A DNA stretch of 64,000 bases from G041200185 sp041200185 (GCA_041200185.1 CP165730.1:1240001-1304000); one strand, 5' to 3'; numbered from the stretch's first letter, positions 36,597 to 45,717 are shown. The notes: generated from the sequence alone by a model not told the origin. Numbers and translations: made by a program.

Positions 36597-36620
36597 CCGG
36601 CCGGTCCTTTAACCGGCCGG
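36597..36620. repeat. Perfect GC-rich inverted repeat
   Basis: CCGGCCGG, eight bases, CCGGCCGG. It lies about 100 bases after the stop of the reverse-strand gene 36727-37719. No T run follows, so it may be a structured RNA element or a protein site rather than a simple terminator. Confidence 0.6.
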
Positions 36621-36726
36621 AAGTAGAACTCTTAAAACGCCCTCGACGGATCCGCGCTAAGATCGCTGATCCAGAGCCGTTCATTGCTTAAGTTTAGAGG
36701 CTAACCAGACCATACCCAGCGCCTTG

Positions 36727-37719
36727 TTACGAAAAGGGGTTCTTAATACCTCCTGGTAGTGTGGTCTCCTGCCTTTCGAGGTTACGAATTTCATTATCGG
36801 CGGCGCCTCTTACTCCTATCAAGACCCGGACACAAATATCAACAACGTCGTCGTACCCAAGCTTATTCCACGGTTTCTTTTCCAACTGATCTTCCCTAGC
36901 TGTAAATTTCACCCAAGGCTCGATTTTGGGGTTATTGACGAGGTCGAGAACGGTATCAACATCTTTAACGTAACTCTTGAGCTCACGAATACGCGCTCCC
37001 GGTTTATAATATCTTGTTACCGTCCTTAGCTCGCCTTTTAATTGGTCAACACTCGTGATTTCCTCGAACGTCTTCACTTGTAAAGTCTTAGCATGATAAC
37101 CTCCATCCAAGACTATCTTTTTGCCTTGGAGGAAATTGATAAGATCTTTCTGGAACGCGCTCTTTGGCTGGAAGTCATTCAGCGCCTGCGCTCTCGTTCC
37201 ATAAAAATCCGACAAAGCCCACTCTGCTTCAAGAGATGCTAACTCTTGCTCTTTTTGTGCGAGAGACTCGTTCACAAAAGATTCTCCAAAGGTGAGTTTG
37301 GCTAGAAGTTGCTCCATTTCCCCTAGAGTCGTCGTTACGGTGATTTGGGCTGTTGTTTTCATTTGTGGAAAGAATTTAGACTGCAATGTCCGGAGATCAG
37401 CAACGACTTTTCTTTTGTTATCTCGATCCGTATCTGGGTCGGACCAACCCATACACCCGTAGATCTCGATGAGGTCCTGCATACTCTCCAACTTAGCCTC
37501 CGGACTCTCAGCATCGATCCAGGTGTAGCACAGCAGATTTTGCCCAAAAGGATTCAGAAGTACGCCCTCCACTTTCCTCGATCCAGATGCGTTTTCATCG
37601 ATAGTATTGTTCACGATAAGCCCGTTGAAAAACTCCTCATAAGTGACTTCTTGTTCACCTTGCTTGAGTCCTCCGTTGTTATCGAGCTTATCCGCCTGCT
37701 GCTTCTCCATACAAAACAT
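36727..37719 (-). CDS. Protein of unknown function, probably exported, 5' end uncertain
   Basis: 330 residues from the first ATG (MFCMEKQQADKLDNN). I recognise no family. The sequence is mostly charged and helical, with a coiled-coil-like stretch (LAQKEQELASLEAEWALSD) and a C-terminal LERQETTLPGGIKNPFS. In-frame sequence just before the ATG encodes NYFLCTAVLSCLAPS, which looks like a signal peptide core but has no start codon and is preceded by a stop. So the front of the gene may be eroded by a small indel near the T run, or the start is non-standard. It stands alone. Confidence 0.55.
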   Translation of the reverse strand: MFCMEKQQADKLDNNGGLKQGEQEVTYEEFFNGLIVNNTIDENASGSRKVEGVLLNPFGQNLLCYTWIDAESPEAKLESMQDLIEIYGCMGWSDPDTDRDNKRKVVADLRTLQSKFFPQMKTTAQITVTTTLGEMEQLLAKLTFGESFVNESLAQKEQELASLEAEWALSDFYGTRAQALNDFQPKSAFQKDLINFLQGKKIVLDGGYHAKTLQVKTFEEITSVDQLKGELRTVTRYYKPGARIRELKSYVKDVDTVLDLVNNPKIEPWVKFTAREDQLEKKPWNKLGYDDVVDICVRVLIGVRGAADNEIRNLERQETTLPGGIKNPFS

Positions 37720-38462
37720 CGACGGTGCTAAACAACTCAGAACCGCAGTGCATAAAAAATAATTGATTTGTTACGTTAAAAGCTCCTTTTATCAAACAAC
37801 AAAAAACACGGTGCCTTGAAAAATAAGAATCAGACCGTAAGACACTCAACCAGTCCATTAATCGCCTATTGATAATAAAATAAATTATAGATAGCAAGTA
37901 TAATGTTGATCGTGAGGAGTAAACACGGGTTGGTGCTTTTGAAATGTGTCTATTATGTGAAGGGATAACGAAAAGCCTGAGATAAAGAGACACATTGTTA
38001 TGTGATTACATCGCGTTAGAGACGGGAAATTGTTTGGTATTACGATATTTATAGTTTTAAATATTATCATTGCAGGAAGTCAAAACTTTAAACAATCCTT
38101 CCTGCACATTCAAGCAAAGTCCGTCTGGGATGGTTAACCTCAAAAAATTTTTAAAATTCTCGAATTAAGTCGTCATGTGTGATCTAAAGGTGTTAATGAA
38201 GGTGTTAACAGTCATTGGATACATTATCAAGTTAAGATAATCACTCTTTTGAGAATACGTAGATGGGCTATTTTCGTTGTTTTTGTGAGAAAGAAAAATT
38301 GAATAATTTATCTATAAATAAATCAGTCCTGCGTCTACCTCTAAGGTCCTCATAAATTGTTAGCTTCTTCTCATTTTAACTTCATCCTCTCTGTTGAATT
38401 TTTGGCCAGTTCTGTTAAGAATGGTAGTAAGTTGGTTGATTAACGCACAGGGTGCACGGAAA
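37720..38462. other. AT-rich intergenic region before acpP
   Basis: No gene seen in about 740 bases. It separates the reverse-strand 36727 gene from the forward acpP-fabF-trmL unit. Confidence 0.45.
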
Positions 38463-38714
38463 ATGCAGACAGTTAGAGATCGAGTTTTGGGGATTGTTAG
38501 GAAACACGTTAAGGTTGAGGACAGTCAGCTTGTAGACGAAGCTAATTTAGCGAATGACCTCGGAGTGGATAGTCTGACTCTTTTTGAGGTGATTTTGGAT
38601 ATGGAGAAAGAGTTTGGTTGCGAGATTCCGGAAAAGGATTCGAATGATATCGTTTCGATAGGATCAGCGGTTTCTTATATCGAGACGAAAATCGCAAACG
38701 GTACGGCTCACTAG
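38463..38714 (+). CDS. acpP: Acyl carrier protein
   Basis: 83 residues from the ATG at 38463 (MQTVRDRVLGIVRKH). The phosphopantetheine serine sits in GVDSLTLFEVIL, the DSL motif. It is acidic, as the family is. The sequence is divergent from standard AcpP (for example CEIPEKDSNDIVSIGS), but the place directly before fabF is the usual one. It carries growing chains in fatty-acid synthesis. Confidence 0.85.
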   Translation: MQTVRDRVLGIVRKHVKVEDSQLVDEANLANDLGVDSLTLFEVILDMEKEFGCEIPEKDSNDIVSIGSAVSYIETKIANGTAH

Positions 38715-38737
38715 GTCTTAAGTAGCGAGGGTAATGG

Positions 38738-40009
38738 ATGACAAGGCGCGTTGTGGTAACGGGCATGGGCCTAGTAAGCCCGCTGGCTTGTGGAGTAGAG
38801 GCGTCATGGCGCCGTTTGATTGCTGGAGAGTCAGGGATCCGGGCCGTGACCCAGTTCGAAGCAAGCGACCTACCTTCGCGTGTAGCTGGCAACGTACCAA
38901 CAACGGCAGAGGAAAGTACTGATTTTTTCGATTCAACTCAATGGGTTGATGAGCCAGATCAACGACGCATGGACAAGTTTATAGTGTTCGCCTTGGCTGC
39001 CGCTCAGCAAGCTCTGGAGGATGCCGGTTGGCATCCTCGGACAGAAGAAGATCAAGCCTCGACAGGAGTTGTTGTAGGAGCGGGAACGGGCGGTTTGCCA
39101 AAGATTTATGACAACTCTGTAGCTCTGTTCTCAGAGGGTCCTCGCCGGGTCAGTCCCTTTTTCATTCCCTCTTCGCTGATCAATTTAGCAGCGGGTCACA
39201 TTTCTATTCGTCATCACATTACCGGGCCGAATCACGCCGTAGTAACGGCTTGTGCAAGTGGTTCTCACGCTATTGGGGATGCTGCACGGCTCATCATGTT
39301 TGGGGATGCTGATGTCATGGTGGCTGGAGGGGCAGAGTCTGCTATTTTTAGGTTGGGAATTGCGGGGTTCGCTGCAGCCAGAGCTCTCTCTACGCACTTC
39401 AATGATACGCCTCAAAAGGCTTCCCGTCCTTGGGATAAAGATCGCGACGGCTTCGTCATTGCTGAGGGGAGTGGGATGTTGATCTTGGAGGAGCTGGAAC
39501 ATGCCAAAGCGCGTGGAGCAAAGATCTACGCTGAAGTTGTGGGGTATGGTCTTTCGGGCGATGCTCACCATATCACGGCGCCTGATCCCAGTGGTGGTGG
39601 AGCTGTGAGAGCTATGAAATCTGCATTACGAAACGCCAAGCTACCGCCGGAAGAGATCGGTTACATTAACGCCCACGGGACATCAACCCCTTTGGGGGAC
39701 GTTGTCGAGGTGAGAGCTGTGAAGCAAGTTTTTGGGGATTATGCTTGCAAAGGATTGTCGATGTCGTCGACGAAGTCGGCAACAGGCCACGCTTTGGGTG
39801 GTGCAGGGGCTATTGAGGCTGTCTTCAGCATTATGGCTTTAAATCATCACATTCTGCCGCCAACGTTGAATCTGGATCATCCTAGTGAGGAGTGTGATCT
39901 TGATCTCATCCCCCACAAAGCGAAAAGTAAAAACATTTCCTACGTCATGTCGAACTCATTCGGTTTTGGCGGAACGAATGCCAGTCTCATCTTTGGACCG
40001 GCCGTTTAG
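38738..40009 (+). CDS. fabF: 3-oxoacyl-ACP synthase II
   Basis: 423 residues from the ATG at 38738 (MTRRVVVTGMGLVSPLACGV). The condensing triad is visible: cysteine in VVTACASGSHAIGDA, histidine in NAHGTSTPLGD and histidine in KSATGHALGGAGAIE. NSFGFGGTNASLIF closes the fold. FabF elongates acyl-ACP with malonyl-ACP. It ends one base before the trmL start codon. Confidence 0.95.
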   Translation: MTRRVVVTGMGLVSPLACGVEASWRRLIAGESGIRAVTQFEASDLPSRVAGNVPTTAEESTDFFDSTQWVDEPDQRRMDKFIVFALAAAQQALEDAGWHPRTEEDQASTGVVVGAGTGGLPKIYDNSVALFSEGPRRVSPFFIPSSLINLAAGHISIRHHITGPNHAVVTACASGSHAIGDAARLIMFGDADVMVAGGAESAIFRLGIAGFAAARALSTHFNDTPQKASRPWDKDRDGFVIAEGSGMLILEELEHAKARGAKIYAEVVGYGLSGDAHHITAPDPSGGGAVRAMKSALRNAKLPPEEIGYINAHGTSTPLGDVVEVRAVKQVFGDYACKGLSMSSTKSATGHALGGAGAIEAVFSIMALNHHILPPTLNLDHPSEECDLDLIPHKAKSKNISYVMSNSFGFGGTNASLIFGPAV

Positions 40010-40010
40010 G

Positions 40011-40478
40011 ATGCGGCTGGCTCTGTACCAAACAGAGATTGCTCAAAATGTTGGGACGCTTCTGCGCTTAGCTGCGTGTTTGGCTGTGTCTGTCGATGTT
40101 ATTGAGCCTCTGGGATTTCCCTGGGATGACAAGCGTTTGAGGCGTGCGGGAATGGATTATATGCAGCATGTTCACGTAACTTGGCACGCTTCCTTTGAGG
40201 AATTTTGGAAGAAGAAGGCTGGACGCGTAGTGTTGCTCGACGTCAAAGCGTCTCAATCCTACGCTCAGTTCACCTATGAACCTGATGATATTCTAATGGT
40301 TGGGCGTGAGAGTGACGGTGTCCCAGACGATGTTTTTGCGCGTTGTGAAGCCTGTGTACGCATTCCTATGGTTCCTGGGGTTCGCTCGCTCAACGTCGCT
40401 CTTTCCGCAGCCATTGGCCTTTCCTGGGCCACGCAGCAGCTCATCTCTCGGGGTTTACAGTCATTATCACTAGTATAA
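40011..40478 (+). CDS. trmL: tRNA (cytidine/uridine-34-2'-O)-methyltransferase
   Basis: 155 residues from the ATG at 40011. SPOUT fold: MRLALYQTEIAQNVGTLLRL, ILMVGRESDGVPDDV, and the knot motif IPMVPGVRSLNVALSAAIGL. TrmL methylates the wobble ribose of leucine tRNAs. In many alphaproteobacteria mltG follows fabF instead. Confidence 0.93.
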   Translation: MRLALYQTEIAQNVGTLLRLAACLAVSVDVIEPLGFPWDDKRLRRAGMDYMQHVHVTWHASFEEFWKKKAGRVVLLDVKASQSYAQFTYEPDDILMVGRESDGVPDDVFARCEACVRIPMVPGVRSLNVALSAAIGLSWATQQLISRGLQSLSLV

Positions 40479-40574
40479 ATCACCGGTACAATAAAAAGCA
40501 TGCACGTTGTTAATAATTTATAAACTATTTTTAAAGTATAATTTGCATATAAGTGCCTCGACTGTGTTAGATCC

Positions 40575-41798
40575 GTGTTTCGATTTCGATGGTTATACCT
40601 TATTCTCATCACTTGCGTGGGTGGATTCCTGGAAGCAGATGTTAAGTTCGATTTACCGGTAGAAGTACCAGATCAACAGATAACTGATACTGATGTTATC
40701 GTTAAAATCCCCGGAACCAATTACGCATTAAAGTTTCCAAAAGATGGTTCTCAACCGACGACGGAAGATGCTGTTAAAAACGCGTGCGCCAATGTGAATA
40801 ATGATGAGAATTCCAGAATCACACAATTTTACATGAAATTATACGGAGTCATTCCTTACAAAATTTCAAGTGGAGAAGAATACTATTATGATCTTGGTTT
40901 CGATGAAAATGGTGCTGCACAAAAGATCATTTATTTAGATGGTAGCTTTAACAGTAAACTTGTACCTGACCCATGGATATCCGGCGAACACATCACAAAG
41001 CATAACCTCTTTCACCGTGCCTTCAAAAAACTAACTTCGACCTCTGTCGGCAGAACGCTTTTGTGCAGGTTATTGATTGAAATAAGGAGGAATAAAAACG
41101 GTCGAGGTTGTCTATCTAAGGATATAAGAGACAATAAAGGAACACAGTATAGTGACCTACAACAAGTCCTTAAGGATAGAGATATGTGTAGGAACGTAAA
41201 GATAGAAGCAAGTTCTGAGGGGGGAACCTTTGACAGTATTCAAGGTAAGATAACATTCCGATTACGTACGAATTCAGTAACAATTATTTCTTTATCCGAG
41301 CAAAAGACTTACGTTATCGGAACCGAGCCAATGCAGAGTGACATTTCATTATTCCATGAAATGAACCACTGGTATCATTTTCTTCGTCATACGGTCAGGT
41401 ACACAAGGGAAACAGGCGGAGTCACACCGCAGCAAAGGAATCAAAGACATCCAATATTGACAACATTTAGTAAATATCATTTAGAAAATTTGGCGCAAAA
41501 AGGAAGTGTTGTTGAAATAGAAGCACTGAAAAAAGTGAGAGAAAGGAACGACGATGAGAAACAAATTATGTGGAGCATCATCGAAGAAATGAGAAACGTC
41601 CTCGGCAGAGGAAGAAATGACGAACAATTCCTGAACGGTGATGATCTCTCAGAAAATGCATACAGACTATGTAGATGCCAATCACTTCGATTTGGTCATA
41701 CAAATCGAATGCTTAATGATGTTGAAATTAACACTGAAGAACTGTACAATGAAGTGTGTCGGCTCTGCAGAATAGAAGGTTATACAGTATGTGGTTGA
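40575..41798 (+). CDS. Secreted HExxH metallopeptidase, M91/NleD-like
   Basis: 407 residues from a GTG at 40575, with a signal peptide (MFRFRWLYLILITCVGG). The zinc motif is HEMNHWYHF (His261, Glu262, His265). A second conserved block, NGDDLSENAYRLCRCQSLRF, lies at about 354-373 and contains Glu360. The layout of HExxH followed by an SEN-x-R block is like peptidase family M91, whose member NleD is a type III effector that cuts host MAP kinases. The whole protein matches the frameshifted gene at 7191-8565, with identical segments such as LLIEIRR and GDDLSEN. The small gene after it overlaps by 10 bases. Protease activity and host target are inferred. Confidence 0.75.
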   Translation: MFRFRWLYLILITCVGGFLEADVKFDLPVEVPDQQITDTDVIVKIPGTNYALKFPKDGSQPTTEDAVKNACANVNNDENSRITQFYMKLYGVIPYKISSGEEYYYDLGFDENGAAQKIIYLDGSFNSKLVPDPWISGEHITKHNLFHRAFKKLTSTSVGRTLLCRLLIEIRRNKNGRGCLSKDIRDNKGTQYSDLQQVLKDRDMCRNVKIEASSEGGTFDSIQGKITFRLRTNSVTIISLSEQKTYVIGTEPMQSDISLFHEMNHWYHFLRHTVRYTRETGGVTPQQRNQRHPILTTFSKYHLENLAQKGSVVEIEALKKVRERNDDEKQIMWSIIEEMRNVLGRGRNDEQFLNGDDLSENAYRLCRCQSLRFGHTNRMLNDVEINTEELYNEVCRLCRIEGYTVCG

Positions 41799-42265
41799 AT
41801 AGGGTGTCGGTGAGAGCGTTGGGGAGTGGGCTTGCGTTGATTTGTGTTGGGAGGTTGGTTGCTATGGATATATGTGACCTCGATCATGAGGTTAATTTTA
41901 ACTCTGTGAGGCCTGAAATAAGAAGCGAGATTGAGCAGTTCAAAGCTAAAATTAAGGAAACTCGCACTAGTATACAGACGGAGGCAATTTGTGACCTCAA
42001 AAAAACAAACCAAATAAAAGGGAGGATTCTACAGATGATTGCTGCTTGTGCCAACGAACAAGAAAAGTATACATTAATGGATGTCTTGCATGATCTTTAT
42101 GAGGTTATGGTTGTGCTAAGAGTTTCCTTGGAGTCAAGCCAAGAAAAGCAAAGGAATCTTATAAGCGAACTCTTTCATGTAGACGAGGATGTGTTTGGGC
42201 CTGTTGAACCGAATCCAGCTTGGGCTCATGTGAAGGTCATTTTGCCGAAAGCAGAAGAGGCCTAG
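41789..42265 (+). CDS. Small exported protein paired with the HExxH protease
   Basis: 158 residues from the ATG at 41789, which overlaps the end of the protease gene by 10 bases and has AGAAGG upstream, so the two are translated together. The N-terminus (MWLNRVSVRALGSGLALICV) looks like a signal peptide. The mature part is helical and contains a cysteine in MDICDLDH and another in EAICDLKK. It has no recognisable family and no clear identity with the partner at 8612-9085, although the arrangement is the same. Confidence 0.6.
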   Translation: MWLNRVSVRALGSGLALICVGRLVAMDICDLDHEVNFNSVRPEIRSEIEQFKAKIKETRTSIQTEAICDLKKTNQIKGRILQMIAACANEQEKYTLMDVLHDLYEVMVVLRVSLESSQEKQRNLISELFHVDEDVFGPVEPNPAWAHVKVILPKAEEA

Positions 42266-42343
42266 CTCCCCCTTGCCGAGGCAAGTCTTGTCGTGGCAAA
42301 ATGGAGGACGAGGTTTGAGAGTGGCGGATTGGGCCAAAGGAAA

Positions 42344-42433
42344 ATGTCAGGACACTCGCAATTCAAGAATATTATGTACCGAAAAGGCGCGCAGGATGCT
42401 AAGCGCGCCAAGACGTTTGCTAAGCTCGGGAGG
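42344..42433 (+). pseudogene. yebC: 5' fragment of yebC
   Basis: Thirty codons, MSGHSQFKNIMYRKGAQDAK then RAKTFAKLGR, are the exact N-terminus of YebC/TACO1-type translation factors. The similarity ends at about 42434 and the frame soon runs out. A few bases on, a piece of the pyrophosphatase gene begins on the other strand. Confidence 0.85.
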
Positions 42434-42440
42434 GGTAACA

Positions 42441-42696
42441 CCTTGATTTCTGAGTCTTTTTTAACATCGTCGAGAGTGCAAATAATACCGGCGATCTCAC
42501 CGTTTTGAGCCGTTCCATGAAAAAGATCGATCCCCTGGCCATCCGAGGAAGCCGTTCCTGGAATAAAACCGTAATCGATCGGATAAATCCTCTCGGGATA
42601 ACGAGGATGAGCGGACCCTTTAGGACGATCAATCTCAAAGCCGTGTTCCTTCAGCAGAGAAGCCAGATAAGTCCAGTAATCTCGTGTGGCGTCCAT
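42441..42696 (-). pseudogene. 5' fragment duplicate of the pyrophosphatase gene
   Basis: From the ATG at 42696 (with GGTAGGAGT before it) the sequence follows the gene at 35519 for 256 bases, through DSEIKV, with few differences (for example LLKEHG for LLKRHG). It breaks off at 42441, where the yebC fragment begins in the other direction. The frame stays open on the far side across the antisense of yebC and would give a 153-residue chimera; I treat that as chance. Confidence 0.85.
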
Positions 42697-43116
42697 ACTC
42701 CTACCGTTTGATAACGATACAAGAGTATCGATCACGATGTTAAGAGAATGTTCATTGCTGTTTGTTTAAAATGATAGTTAATAGCAAAATAAATTTAGGT
42801 ATGACGCAATATTTAATACACCTAATTATCTTGTTTCCTGGATTTGTCTCGTACGAGCTTACATAAGCATCCCTCAAAAAAAACATCATATCTTCAAATT
42901 TTGTGATACGCTCACCTGTTGGCTGAGCTTACTTTTTGTAGTACACGTAAAATGACAAGATTGATTATTGAGTATACGAAGACGATTTCGTGTGGAAGGG
43001 TAAGCTTTGCTGGCGTAAATAAAAAAAAGCCGATTGCGAGTGGCCATGCAAAGACGAATTATGCGTCACTCATTTAATGTATTTTGTGTAGAATATTCCA
43101 TAGAGGAGGAAATATC
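42697..43116. other. Intergenic region
   Basis: About 400 bases, AT-rich, with no supported gene. Confidence 0.4.
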
Positions 43117-44172
43117 ATGTATAAAACTATCCATTTTAAGTTGAGAATAGGTGTTGCATTCACTTTCATGGTGTTGCCAGAGCTGCTTGCAGCGAGTAAC
43201 TTTGGTTTGCGTCACAATCCCTATCGTGATACTGGTAAGCATCATGTATTTGAAACAACTCAAGCTATCAAGGATAAAGTTTTGCATCGATATGAAAGCA
43301 ATAATCGGATGAAAAAAGTTAACGCACTTCAAGTTATTTTGGACAATTTCCCTCAACAAGGAGTTGTTTCCGGCCTTCCAGCAGAGTTGGGCCTAGGGTT
43401 TATGTTTAGCTACTTGAAGGCTATGTTGGGATATGATGCAGAGCAGCCTATCGACAAAGAGACTTTTTCTTACTTGATGAAGTGTCAAAAAGAATCCGAA
43501 CAGTGGATAGATTACGACAAAGTTTTTCATCTTGAGTATGACGTTAATGATTACCAGGATAAATCAGGAACCCTTTACCAGTTGGCTCAAAGCAAGCTCA
43601 CGCAAGCTGTCCAATCCGTTGTGGAAAAATCGGAGTACGGTGTTTACTCACTTTGTCTTCCGGGTAATTTGGATACAGACAAACAATGGCTTGAAAAGGA
43701 AACAGCAATTGACCAGAGAGTTAAACTAACGTTTAATACTTCGCTATCAGACACTTGCGATAATCCTAATATTCTGAATAAAATGCCGAAGATTCTTCTT
43801 GAGTATCGCCAAGCTATTACTGATCCAAATGGGTTCGCGAGAGTCACAATTTCTCCCTTTCAAAATTCAAACTTAAGCTATTCTAAAATGAGTACTTTGA
43901 GCACTTTTACACAGAGTGTCATTAATAAATTTAATTGTAATTTCAATGGTAGTATTAACGGTGTATCAGAGATTAACGGGAATAGAATATTAGCCAATGC
44001 AGGCCCTATCGATTCCTCATCCCTTGAGTTCTTGTTTCGTGACAAAAATCCATCCGTCTGTACATCGAGGTTAGCAGCCATCCTCCTGAATCTTAAGGAT
44101 CACCGGATGAAGAGCTCCATTCAGTTTTCTGCAGAGGCAACTATTGTAGATGAGCCTGCAGTCATTTCCTGA
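43117..44172 (+). CDS. Secreted protein of unknown function
   Basis: 351 residues from the ATG at 43117, with GAGGAGGA at 43103-43110. Signal peptide MYKTIHFKLRIGVAFTFMVL then PELLAAS. The mature part is not known to me; it contains NRMKKVNALQVILDNF, ELGLGFMFSYLKAML and many polar residues late. There is a hairpin after the stop. It sits between the yebC/pyrophosphatase junction and the second permuted-papain gene, so it is in the putative effector region. Confidence 0.6.
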   Translation: MYKTIHFKLRIGVAFTFMVLPELLAASNFGLRHNPYRDTGKHHVFETTQAIKDKVLHRYESNNRMKKVNALQVILDNFPQQGVVSGLPAELGLGFMFSYLKAMLGYDAEQPIDKETFSYLMKCQKESEQWIDYDKVFHLEYDVNDYQDKSGTLYQLAQSKLTQAVQSVVEKSEYGVYSLCLPGNLDTDKQWLEKETAIDQRVKLTFNTSLSDTCDNPNILNKMPKILLEYRQAITDPNGFARVTISPFQNSNLSYSKMSTLSTFTQSVINKFNCNFNGSINGVSEINGNRILANAGPIDSSSLEFLFRDKNPSVCTSRLAAILLNLKDHRMKSSIQFSAEATIVDEPAVIS

Positions 44173-44187
44173 TGCTACATAGAAACT

Positions 44188-44217
44188 AGAGAGGGAATTT
44201 CTCCCTCTCTTGAATCC
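44188..44217 (+). terminator. Terminator-like hairpin between convergent genes
   Basis: AGAGAGGGA, five bases, TCCCTCTCT, then a mixed pyrimidine stretch. It can serve the 43117 gene and lies before the stop of the reverse-strand gene 44246-45385. Confidence 0.55.
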
Positions 44218-44245
44218 GCCTTTTCTTAACTTAGGTTAGGTTTTT

Positions 44246-45385
44246 CTAGATCCTTGAGTCGCTTTCTGACGAGCTCTTGCTTCTTTGAGAACGGTTGTCG
44301 TCTTGGCGTGGATTTTCCTTTTCTGTTGGCTTGGATGACAATGAAAATGGCAAATATTTCCCAATTTTGTATCCCTTTGCTCGATTTTTGGCTTCCCTAC
44401 GACGCGCACGGAGTTTCTCGTAAGTATCCTTATAACGCTTAACATACTGCTCTTTTCCGGCCTTATTTTTAATCAAATCAGAATCTGGACGCCATGACTC
44501 AAACTGAAACGGAACGACATTCTCATTAAAGACGCCGTGAGTGTCGACTATATGAAATTGACGGTAAATATGCATCACTAATTCACTACAGAACCAAGCA
44601 CCATCTTCTTTGTGAGTATTCTTATTCTTGGCGGAATTCACCAACTGCCCCAGGTGCAGAACCTTCACGTAACTGACGCCCAACTCCGACACAAGTACTG
44701 GCCAGAGATTCTCAAGAGGAATCGGGTTTTCCAAAGGACGAATGGCAACATCTCCTTTGTATCCCGTCACAATTGCACTCAGAGGCGAAAGTTTGACTCT
44801 TGCTTTGAGACCACGTTTCGTTTCTTGGGCTGACCCCGTTGCTTCGAAACAAAAAATGCCTCGTTCTTCTCGAGAGGATTGTGAGTCCGTTGAGTGCTGC
44901 GTTAATTGTGGATAATATCCCAAGATATCTTGAAGTTGTGCTTGATGATATTTCTTTTTTCTTGTTGATAGGCCACCATGATCGATTGATTCTTCAACAA
45001 TGCTCAACATCTCAGACGGGCGAGCGACAACAGCCAAACCAACATGAGAGAATCCTCGAGCTGAGTCGCTACAGCTCGCTTTGATAATCTTTCCCTCAAG
45101 TCCTGTCGATGAAAACCCTATGAGGCTTCCCGTTGTTACAGGGATCTCGTGTTCCGTTGTTAGTGGCTCCAAAGACTTTAGGTAAAGGATGTCCGCCTGC
45201 GAGGAGGATGTTGAAGAAGATCCATGACTTTCCATCTGGCTGCTCATCTGACCGCTTGATGAGGCAACCTCCAATTCGAGATTGCGGGATGAATCAGAAC
45301 TCGCGACTGCCATTGGAGCATTGAAAGCTAACAGTCCACATGTTGAGAGGAATGCATACTGTAAATATTTACTAAATATCTTCAT
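44246..45385 (-). CDS. Secreted permuted NlpC/P60-like protein 2 (putative effector)
   Basis: 379 residues from the ATG at 45385 (MKIFSKYLQYAFLSTCGLLA, signal peptide). After a serine-rich stretch, TTGSLIGF and GFSHVGLAVVARPSEM hold a candidate histidine (about 114), and GAWFCSELVMHIYRQFHI holds a candidate cysteine (about 266). These, with RPLENPIPLENLWPVLVSEL, match the CaaX protein at 28664-30433, so the two are paralogues in the C-terminal domain. HVG first and CSEL later is the order of the YiiX-type permuted papain fold. The C-terminal end is basic and then serine-rich (SSSESDSRI) and has no CaaX box. Confidence 0.7.
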   Translation of the reverse strand: MKIFSKYLQYAFLSTCGLLAFNAPMAVASSDSSRNLELEVASSSGQMSSQMESHGSSSTSSSQADILYLKSLEPLTTEHEIPVTTGSLIGFSSTGLEGKIIKASCSDSARGFSHVGLAVVARPSEMLSIVEESIDHGGLSTRKKKYHQAQLQDILGYYPQLTQHSTDSQSSREERGIFCFEATGSAQETKRGLKARVKLSPLSAIVTGYKGDVAIRPLENPIPLENLWPVLVSELGVSYVKVLHLGQLVNSAKNKNTHKEDGAWFCSELVMHIYRQFHIVDTHGVFNENVVPFQFESWRPDSDLIKNKAGKEQYVKRYKDTYEKLRARRREAKNRAKGYKIGKYLPFSLSSKPTEKENPRQDDNRSQRSKSSSESDSRI

Positions 45386-45717
45386 TTGAAAAACCAAGTA
45401 TAAACCTAAATCTACTTGATTTTATGAAGAATATATTAATAATTTATGAATATAGCATTAATAATGAGTTAATACGGGAAAGTTTTTAAAATCCTCTTTT
45501 ATGTTCATATCTTCGATATTTGCTCTTTATCTCAATATTCTTGAAGTTCTTAGTTTTTTGTGCGTGTTCTAACCGTTTGAAACTTTTATTCTTTGTGGAA
45601 TCTTAATTGTGAGGCTCATCAGACATCGTGTCGCCTGCTAACAAGCTACCTTCTCGCCAATACGTTGGGACTTTGCTACGCTCTGCCTCAGAGTCTTCTT
45701 CGATTTGCGTGTTCGTC
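45386..45717. other. Intergenic region before tilS
   Basis: About 330 bases, AT-rich. An in-frame GTG at 45628 could start a longer tilS product, but the family fit starts at 45718. Confidence 0.4.

Noticed and set aside
36466..36684. 72-codon reverse frame near the GC inverted repeat
   Set aside because: Spans the inverted repeat, no ribosome site, no family; could be part of a structured RNA but I could not identify one.
42262..42735. 157-codon reverse frame including the pyrophosphatase fragment
   Set aside because: The second half is the antisense of the yebC fragment and of the flank; treated as two fragments instead of a gene.
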